DNA of 64,000 nucleotides from Symbiodinium sp. CCMP2592 (lineage: Eukaryota; Sar; Dinophyceae; Suessiales; Symbiodiniaceae). The notes beneath the pieces are model-generated. The model did no database searches and was not told the origin of the DNA. It saw only the letters and a program-made list of their open reading frames with translations. Below, piece after piece: positions 56,458 to 64,000 of the stretch (positions are counted from its first letter, which is position 1; every line of letters starts with the position of its first letter). The DNA lies in assembly GCA_905221615.1 (NCBI GenBank), contig CAJNDT010002046.1:575001-639000 (forward strand), given 5' to 3'. The translations under genes were made by a program, and so were the position numbers.

Positions 56458-58330
56458 GGGCTCCAGGCCTCCAACTCATGCTCAGACTATATATTTAAGG
56501 AGGCCGGGCGCATTTCGCAGCCTTGTTTTCGGGGCCGCGAAACGGCCCCATTTTGGGGGTCGCAAGTGTTCGGGGCCAACCAGCTGGATCTCGGGCGTGC
56601 GCCTGCCTTTGTTCCAGCAGTTTTGGGCATCACGCCGACGCAAGATTGAAAAAGCCAGAAGGCTTGTCCAAAGTAGCTGCACGCTCACCTTAAATGCCAC
56701 AACCAGCGTACTTGCACTGCGGAGGCCCATGGCGGCGAAGCCAGATTTGCTTTCGTTTCGTGGGCCCAGAAATGGGGTCGTCCGGCAGCATCATTCCTTG
56801 TGCTTCATCCTGCTTGTATATCCGCTGGAGATCAGCGTCAGTTTGCAATGTCATCGAAGGTTCTCGAAGCTTTTGTTTAGCCAATCGAGATCTTTGAGCT
56901 TTATTAGAAGGCATCGCTGGAACAAGATCATCGAGGCTTCCGGCTACGATTGCCAAGATTTGTGGAGTCAGCAATAGCCAATAGCTTGCAAGATCATCAA
57001 AGCTTCTTGAAGCCTTTGTCCAAGTCCACCAAAGGGATTTGGAGCCAGCTGCGGGTTAAAATTCTACACAGCGGTCCGAGGCTTCTGGTGACCCCTTTAA
57101 TAGAAAAATAAAGATTCGAGTCCCTGAGGCCTCGTAATCTTGCAAAAACAAGTGTCAACTCATTTCGCAGGGTTTGAAGCCGTTCGAGGCCGCCCGAGGC
57201 CTCATTTCCCAGAGTTTGAAGCCGTTCGAGGCCCATCCGAGGCCTTCCAGAACCTCAAAACACCCTTAGCTTGCAAGAATACGAGGCCTCGGGGACTTGG
57301 GGCTTTATAATACTAATTGAGGAGTCCCCACCACGCCTCGGGACGTAGCTGACCCTGCTTTCTCTCCTTATAGAATTTTAAGCCGCAGCTTGCTCGAAGT
57401 TCCCTTCAACTTCGCATCTCAGTATCTTCAGCATCTGCTACAGGGTCCCAAGTTTGTCGGCGACGGCGTAAAAATGACCAAATCGCACATCACCTTGGCA
57501 TGTCTCTTGCCGGAAGCGGTATTTGGTGCCACGTGCGGCCGCAAGAGATGTTGAGGGCATCCTGTCCACGTCGCTGGAAGGCGACTGATAGATGAAGATA
57601 GGCGTGTATAGATGGACGATGCACGCTCCATGGTGGCCGAAACCCCTGCTGCTGAAACCTTCTCAGCCAGGCGGCCAAGGTAAGAGACAAACCGGCCAAA
57701 CAAGTTCTCGAAACCCAAACCCACCCCTTCTAAATATGGTCAAACCCACCCAAACCCAGCCCCAAACCTCTCAAACCCACTCAAAACCCTTCTAAAACAT
57801 GGTCAAACCCACCCAAACCCAGCCCCAAACCTCTCAAACCCACTCAAAAACCTTCTACAACATGGTCAAACCCACCCAAACCCAGCCCAAACCCACCCAG
57901 GCCTTCTAAACATGGTCAACCCACCCAAACCAACTTCAAACCAACCCCAAAAACCCACAAGCCACATCAGGGCCACGAACGCCACGAGTGAGGCCTCGGG
58001 AGGCTTCGGAGGGCCTCGGAACCCCACGGGGGAGGCTTTGGAAGGCTTCGTTTCTGTCTCGAAACCCCACAAATGACGGTTCGAGAGGCTTTGCACTGTT
58101 GGTGAAAATGGCAAGCTGTGCGACTCCAAATGCAGGGCTGAGAAAGTCCAGCAATTCTGGCTTCGCTTGAGTGGGCCTCCCCTGTGCCTGTTTCTTTCAT
58201 GTTAATTCAATGCTGATTGCTTCCATCATAAGAAAGCAGGCCGGCCATGGAAGTCTTAATCATGCAAGATTGTCCCAGTCGCCTCATCACGTAGCAGTCA
58301 GGCGGGCGTGCCTCAAAATAGAAGAATTCG

Positions 58331-58375
58331 CGACCCCAAAAATGGGGCCGTTTGGCGGCCCCATTTTTGGGGTCG
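58331..58375. repeat. Perfect inverted repeat, 20-bp arms (copy 3)
   Basis: Identical to the copies at 54484 and 56413; arms 58331-58350 and 58356-58375. Copy 4 of the unit ends before this position. Confidence 0.95.
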
Positions 58376-60119
58376 GGGCTCCAGGCCTCCAACTCATGCT
58401 CAGACTATATATTTAAGGAGGCCGGGCGCATTTCGCAGCCTTGTTTTCGGGGCCGCGAAACGGCCCCATTTTGGGGGTCGCAAGTGTTCGGGGCCAACCA
58501 GCTGGATCTCGGGCGTGCGCCTGCCTTTGTTCCAGCAGTTTTGGGCATCACGCCGACGCAAGATTGAAAAAGCCAGAAGGCTTGTCCAAAGTAGCTGCAC
58601 GCTCACCTTAAATGCCACAACCAGCGTACTTGCACTGCGGAGGCCCATGGCGGCGAAGCCAGATTTGCTTTCGTTTCGTGGGCCCAGAAATGGGGTCGTC
58701 CGGCAGCATCATTCCTTGTGCTTCATCCTGCTTGTATATCCGCTGGAGATCAGCGTCAGTTTGCAATGTCATCGAAGGTTCTCGAAGCTTTTGTTTAGCC
58801 AATCGAGATCTTTGAGCTTTATTAGAAGGCATCGCTGGAACAAGATCATCGAGGCTTCCGGCTACGATTGCCAAGATTTGTGGAGTCAGCAATAGCCAAT
58901 AGCTTGCAAGATCATCAAAGCTTCTTGAAGCCTTTGTCCAAGTCCACCAAAGGGATTTGGAGCCAGCTGCGGGTTAAAATTCTACACAGCGGTCCGAGGC
59001 TTCTGGTGACCCCTTTAATAGAAAAATAAAGATTCGAGTCCCTGAGGCCTCGTAATCTTGCAAAAACAAGTGTCAACTCATTTCGCAGGGTTTGAAGCCG
59101 TTCGAGGCCGCCCGAGGCCTCATTTCCCAGAGTTTGAAGCCGTTCGAGGCCCATCCGAGGCCTTCCAGAACCTCAAAACACCCTTAGCTTGCAAGAATAC
59201 GAGGCCTCGGGGACTTGGGGCTTTATAATACTAATTGAGGAGTCCCCACCACGCCTCGGGACGTAGCTGACCCTGCTTTCTCTCCTTATAGAATTTTAAG
59301 CCGCAGCTTGCTCGAAGTTCCCTTCAACTTCGCATCTCAGTATCTTCAGCATCTGCTACAGGGTCCCAAGTTTGTCGGCGACGGCGTAAAAATGACCAAA
59401 TCGCACATCACCTTGGCATGTCTCTTGCCGGAAGCGGTATTTGGTGCCACGTGCGGCCGCAAGAGATGTTGAGGGCATCCTGTCCACGTCGCTGGAAGGC
59501 GACTGATAGATGAAGATAGGCGTGTATAGATGGACGATGCACGCTCCATGGTGGCCGAAACCCCTGCTGCTGAAACCTTCTCAGCCAGGCGGCCAAGGTA
59601 AGAGACAAACCGGCCAAACAAGTTCTCGAAACCCAAACCCACCCCTTCTAAATATGGTCAAACCCACCCAAACCCAGCCCCAAACCTCTCAAACCCACTC
59701 AAAACCCTTCTAAAACATGGTCAAACCCACCCAAACCCAGCCCCAAACCTCTCAAACCCACTCAAAAACCTTCTACAACATGGTCAAACCCACCCAAACC
59801 CAGCCCAAACCCACCCAGGCCTTCTAAACATGGTCAACCCACCCAAACCAACTTCAAACCAACCCCAAAAACCCACAAGCCACATCAGGGCCACGAACGC
59901 CACGAGTGAGGCCTCGGGAGGCTTCGGAGGGCCTCGGAACCCCACGGGGGAGGCTTTGGAAGGCTCGTTTTCTGTCTCGAAACCCCACAAATGACGGTTC
60001 GAGAGGCTTTGCACTGTTGGTGAAAATGGCAAGCTGTGCGACTCCAAATGCAGGGCTGAGAAAGTCCAGCAATTCTGGCTTCGCTTGAGTGGGCGTCCCC
60101 TGTAGCCCATCCCAAGGCA

Positions 60120-61590
60120 TCCTCATGTGGCTGCATCCCGCAAGGAGTCATCAGGGTTGGGTGTTTTCATGCTGGCGTTAAAGCAGCCCTGTGCATCAGG
60201 GTGCCAGTAAGGCTGCTGCAGGACCGCTCCCAGATACACCCAAGTGGTGACAACGTCGCCGCTGCACCAAAGAGTGGCGTGCCTGCCAATAGCTCGGCAG
60301 TTCGACGCTCCCGAGGTCTGCAACGCGGCAGCATTGACAGGTGTGCGAGCTTCGACAAAAGGAGTGGGACAACTTCGGCAGCCCACTCCGCCAGTACCGC
60401 CTGGGTCTGGCCAAAAGCGACGGCAGAGTTGGGAGTCCCCGATGGTTGCCTCCTCCTTCCTCGTCACAGGCAGCCACAAAGGCCCTGCCCCGCGCAGATG
60501 TAGCGGCACAATGCCAACCTCAGTCTGAAGTCGGCCAGGCTCTTTAGCGAAGACAGAAAACCCTCCCGCCAAGAGCAAGGGCTGCCCTGGTCAGGTATAG
60601 TTGGCGCGAAAGACCAAACCGTATCGTCCGGGGCCGGCATCCCAACTCCAGCGGAGGCGTGGAACTCCTGCGTGTCAAGGCACAGATCTTGGAGGTCAGC
60701 GACCTCAAATAGCGCCGTCGGCGCCGTATCGTAATCTGACAGAATGATGTGTTTGCCTGGGAGCAGAACCCCAAGAACCCACAGCGCGTAAACCTTGCCC
60801 CACCAGACCACCCGACGCAAGCCTGTGGCTTGGCGGAGTGGAAGAAGACACAGGTGTGCCGCTCGTTATGCCGACCGATCCAGCAACACCAGTTGAGAAT
60901 ATGTGGTAGGATGTGGCGCGTATGGTCATACTCCTCCAACGAGTCCGTGTCCGTGAACAGCCACAAGGCAGGTCTGCGCTGATCGGTAGCTTCTGGAAAC
61001 CGTAGATGGAGTCAACGGCATCGGTGCTGTCCTTGACCGGTGCACGTCGTGTGCCTCCCGCCCGAGTATTCAGTCGGGTGACCAGCATGCCCACATGGCC
61101 GTGCCCTAGTCGGCGATCGTGCGAGCAGACAAGCACGGGCAAGCTGCGATGATGCGAAATCCTGAGGGTGTACAGGAGGTATATGCGGTTCTCCTTCCAG
61201 AACCTTCAGAGCTTCAGGAAAAGCTTGCACAATGAGAGTCCCTGCAGTCCTGATCAATGTTGCAACTGCATTCCTCTTGGGCATTTTCAAAGTGTCCAGC
61301 CAGTGCCTGTGTGCAACAGCCTCTCTAGACAACAGTCTTGAGCAAATGCGCTCAAGCCGAGTGGAAACCCATTTGAAAGATCCTTCTGTTGCTTGTACAC
61401 CGACTTGAACCTTGGAACCGCCTGTGCTTGTGTGTGTGTCAAGTTTTATCACCCCGTGGGGCTGCAATGCCTCTGAAGTGGTGTAGCAAGTCGTAGTTGT
61501 GCCGAGCCAACGACCCTTTGAGGCAGAGCTCGAACGCATAAACCTTCTTTTTGGTGTGCAGTGGCACAGAAACTCCATGTTGCACATTGT
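60120..61590 (-). pseudogene. Glycosyltransferase-like pseudogene with successive frame changes
   Basis: Protein-like segments on the minus strand occur in changing frames but consistent order: 61,587-61,150 (KLDTHTSTGGSKVQVGVQ, KMPKRNAVATLIRTAGTLIV), then 61,142-60,965 (LPVLVCSHDRRLGHGHVGML, DSIYGFQKLPISADLPCG), then 60,966-60,830 (WLFTDTDSLEEYDHTRHILP), then 60,820-60,464 (WWGKVYALWVLGVLLPGKHI, ILSDYDTAPTALFEVADLQD). The T-D-T-D and S-D-Y-D-T-A-P stretches resemble DxD metal and sugar-nucleotide sites of nucleotide-diphospho-sugar transferases. At least three frame changes without convincing splice sites point to a decayed, perhaps retro-copied gene. The family call is tentative; the decay is clearer. 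It abuts the end of the tandem array. Confidence 0.45.
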
Positions 61591-64000
61591 ATTTTGTGGG
61601 ATTTGTTTTTATCGGTGATGCACTCAATCTTCTGAACATGTGAACGACATGTTAACTTACTGCAGGCTTTCTTCAGAGTCACAAAAGATTTTCAGTTTGT
61701 TTTCTTGTTTGGATGTTTCTTGCCACTCTTCCACGGAACAGTGGGGCGCGTTGACCCGTTCACATGGCGAAGATGCCTACTCACCGCGGGAGCCGCACGC
61801 CCTACAGGGTTCTGGGACCAGAACAGCCGCCGGATCTTTGATTTGGGCTTATGCGGAATGATGGCTGCTATTTACGGCCCTTACGCTCTCCATGCTTTAC
61901 CGAGAGCAGGTCCAACTGTGGACTTGCTTCACGGAGGGCAGAGCCATCTGAGAGGGGCCATTTTATAAGGTCTGATGCAATTTGCAAAACCAACGCGGGA
62001 ACCGTGGCTGAACGACTTCCGGCAAAGCCTGCACGTCGCAGCTTGTTTCATTATTGTTTTTGGCTAGATATACTTCGTTTGCTAATTTTCTTGTAGGGAT
62101 CGAGAGCCAAAAAAGGCTTCAGCCTTGGTCTCGGCGCTGGCCGCAAAATGCGTTTGAGGCCACCAAAGAAATACTCCTTCAGATGCTGCCCGAAACATTG
62201 GAAAAAGGCGCTATGCTCACGTGTGAGCTCGCGTCGAGGGGGTGTGATTTACCACGCATGCGAACATGTGCTTCTGCTGTCTTGGTAGGCTTCTTGTCAA
62301 CTTTGTTTCACTATCACAGCTTGACTGCTCAAGAACTGCTTTGTGTGAGTGTAGGTGTTGCCTATTAGCTTGTTCTTTACGGTAACAATCTCCGATCGTC
62401 CTGCTTGCTTGCTTTGCTTTGCTACGATCTACGACTGGTTGCCAAGGGCTTTGTGACCGAAAGGCAAGTGGATTCCTCTGCTTTTCACAAGAAGGTTGCT
62501 CCCGAATGCGCCAGCAGAATGCCATATATCTGAGAAATTGTCCTGCCCGGCTGTGGAGTGTGCTGCTCGATTTGACAAAGGAAGCATCACTGAGAGTCTC
62601 CTCCAAGGAAGCCCCAAGACCACTTCGGCATCACCTTTCACCCTAGAGGCCCTAGTGAAGACTCTAAAGAAGTCGCAAGCATCCTTCAAGATCTTCAGCC
62701 ACTTCTTGATGGCAGCCGGTCTGTTGTCTGATTGTTTCTGGACCCACGTGGGCCCTAACCTCGTTGGCAGCTTACCACCTCGGCCTTCCAACTTTATAGA
62801 TTATAGCCGGCGGGCCACCCGAAGTCTTCGGCAGAGCTACAGCCGAATGCATAAGCACATTCCCAGTCGCCCCTTGCCAGGAAAACACTCGGTAAGGGAC
62901 TGGGACAGCTGTTCACGATGATTCTCTCCCAAGGTTGCTTCAAAATGCTCGTGGCTCCCCGATGCACGGCATGGGCATGATGCCTCTCAAAAGCAGGATC
63001 AAACGTCCTCTTTTCGGCCAGCGGGCCTGAGACTTGTTTCACACAGCTTAGGCCCAAGACCCGGTTCTATACAACTTCTCGCCCACCCACCCTCTTGTTT
63101 GGGCAATACACGGAACGGACAATCATTAAACTTGCATCCAATGTGAGATCGGTTTGCAACATTCAATGGTTTGTGAAAAACTTTTCGTTTTTCAGAAACC
63201 TTTCAAAAAGGTTACAAAGCCTTATGGGACTAATATGTGATGTTTTAGCGTCCCAAAAAACGGAATCCAAATTGGAGTTGGGATTCGGATGATCTACATT
63301 TGTTCGGGGCGGGGTTGAACCCTAAGTTAGGGTTGGATTTGGGTTCACCAGCAGCCAGAACGCTTGTTTTCGGACGCAATCACAAAACTTCAAACATGCA
63401 GCAATGATGCAGATGAATCGCTTGTTTCCATGCAATCATTTGAATGCCGCGGATAATTTTGATTGGTTGTTTTGGCGACGCAGCACAAACTCTTGCTGTT
63501 TGATTGCAATCACATGTTCATGTTGCGTTTTGTGTATTTTTGTACACTGGTTTGACGTAAAGATGGCGTCATCGCCACCATCTGCCATCCTGTTGGAGCA
63601 CGAATGACACTTGTGACGGAAGACTTGTGCGTTTACACCAACATTCAGAATTTTGCAATGTGTTTCGCCTAGTTTGGGTAGCGAAGCGGACCAAACAGTT
63701 TGTTCCAAGGAGGCCCGGGGGGGAGGGGGGGAACAATGGGGGCTTGAGACCACTATCAGTTCTGTACGCCTCAGCCATCATGCTTCGGTCCACGGCCTGC
63801 ATGCAGTTGCTCTCAGTCATGTCAGTTATGTCAGTCATGTCAGTTGCTTGCAGTTTTCAGTTTTCCTTGCTCGCGTTGCTTTTCAGTTTTCCCTTTGGCG
63901 AAACATTCATGTGAGGATGATTTTAAAGAAGTTTTATCTTTGAACACTCCTCCTCAAAGGAGGTGTTTTCCAAATCTTTGATTTATCATTTCAGTCGCCT
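61591..64000. other. Weakly coding stretch, nothing recognised
   Basis: Candidates are about 62,140-62,250 (NAFEATKEILLQMLPETLEK then GAMLTCELASRGCD) and 62,496-62,921 (TTSASPFTLEALVKTLKKSQ, FKIFSHFLMAAGLLSD). Both are helical and plausible but unassigned. From about 63,100 the sequence is less GC-rich with no convincing coding; a TCAGTCATGTCAGT-type short repeat lies at 63,810-63,850. Confidence 0.35.

Larger units (their letters stand above)
52928..60105. repeat. Tandem array of a ~1.93 kb unit (three full copies, one partial)
   Basis: Copy starts, aligned on the word ATTCCTTGTGCTTCATCC, are 52935, 54864, 56793 and 58711, giving periods of 1929, 1929 and 1918 bp. The fourth copy stops near 60,105 after about 1.4 kb. 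Differences between copies are scattered single bases and a few short indels; copies 3 and 4 share a 9-bp loss near CATCTGCTACAGGG that copies 1 and 2 lack. Each unit holds a short minus-strand ORF, a run of CCCAAACCCA-type repeats and GAGGCCTCGG words; full units also hold a perfect inverted repeat. No transposase or terminal repeat was seen. Confidence 0.97.

Noticed and set aside
1-64000. CRISPR array, bacterial operon or phage island
   Set aside because: No regularly spaced identical repeats with unique spacers, no ribosome-binding-site-led gene runs; the intron-rich genes are eukaryotic nuclear.
1-64000. Spliced-leader (DinoSL) gene or relic
   Set aside because: I scanned for the conserved TTTTGGCTCAAG core and its reverse complement and did not find it; a computed search allowing mismatches would be needed to be sure.

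Overview
The window looks like a nuclear scaffold from a dinoflagellate. The evidence is the very low density of recognisable coding sequence, genes split into many exons of 16-90 nt, introns of 50-130 nt that mostly start with GC (some GT, one probable GA) and end in AG, tandem near-identical repeat copies, interstitial TTTAGGG-like minisatellites, and abundant imperfect trinucleotide and CA/CT/GT tracts. I saw no operons, tRNA, rRNA or spliced-leader gene. Exon edges below were read by hand from family motifs and reading phase, so several are approximate.

Layout. 0-6.7 kb is mostly non-coding, with one Cys-rich ORF and a telomere-like minisatellite. 6.7-8.5 kb is copy A of a repeat carrying exons of an SGNH-hydrolase-like gene. 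8.8-9.65 kb holds a C-rich minisatellite and a ~540 bp dispersed repeat that recurs at 48.1 kb. 12.7-19.2 kb has scattered coding-like exons, the best being an unrecognised gene ending at 19,156. 20.9-21.5 kb has exons of an acidic then lysine-rich protein. 24.3-42.65 kb is the main gene: a bacterial-type glutaminyl-tRNA synthetase (GlnRS) in at least 30 exons. Its last large intron (32.3-42.3 kb) holds, on the same strand, two more copies of the SGNH repeat, a ubiquitin-specific protease (USP) gene and a second unrecognised gene, plus an AT-rich reading frame on the opposite strand that looks foreign. 44.4-50.7 kb has short coding-like exons, a decayed reverse transcriptase and the second copy of the dispersed repeat. 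51.4-52.9 kb carries a minus-strand membrane-protein gene broken by a 100-N assembly gap. 52.9-60.1 kb is a tandem array of a ~1.93 kb unit (three full copies, one partial), each full copy with a perfect 20-bp-arm inverted repeat. 60.1-61.6 kb is a minus-strand glycosyltransferase-like pseudogene. The last 2.4 kb is weakly coding.

The recognised genes (GlnRS, USP, SGNH) are housekeeping or enzyme genes with no shared pathway; what links them is nesting, the USP gene and two SGNH copies lying inside one intron of the GlnRS gene. The strongest anomalies are that nesting, the GC/GA-donor microexon architecture, an apparent frameshift in the last GlnRS exon, the AT-rich coding island, the reversed order of SGNH motif exons, and an AGGAAC hexamer cluster around the membrane-protein gene.
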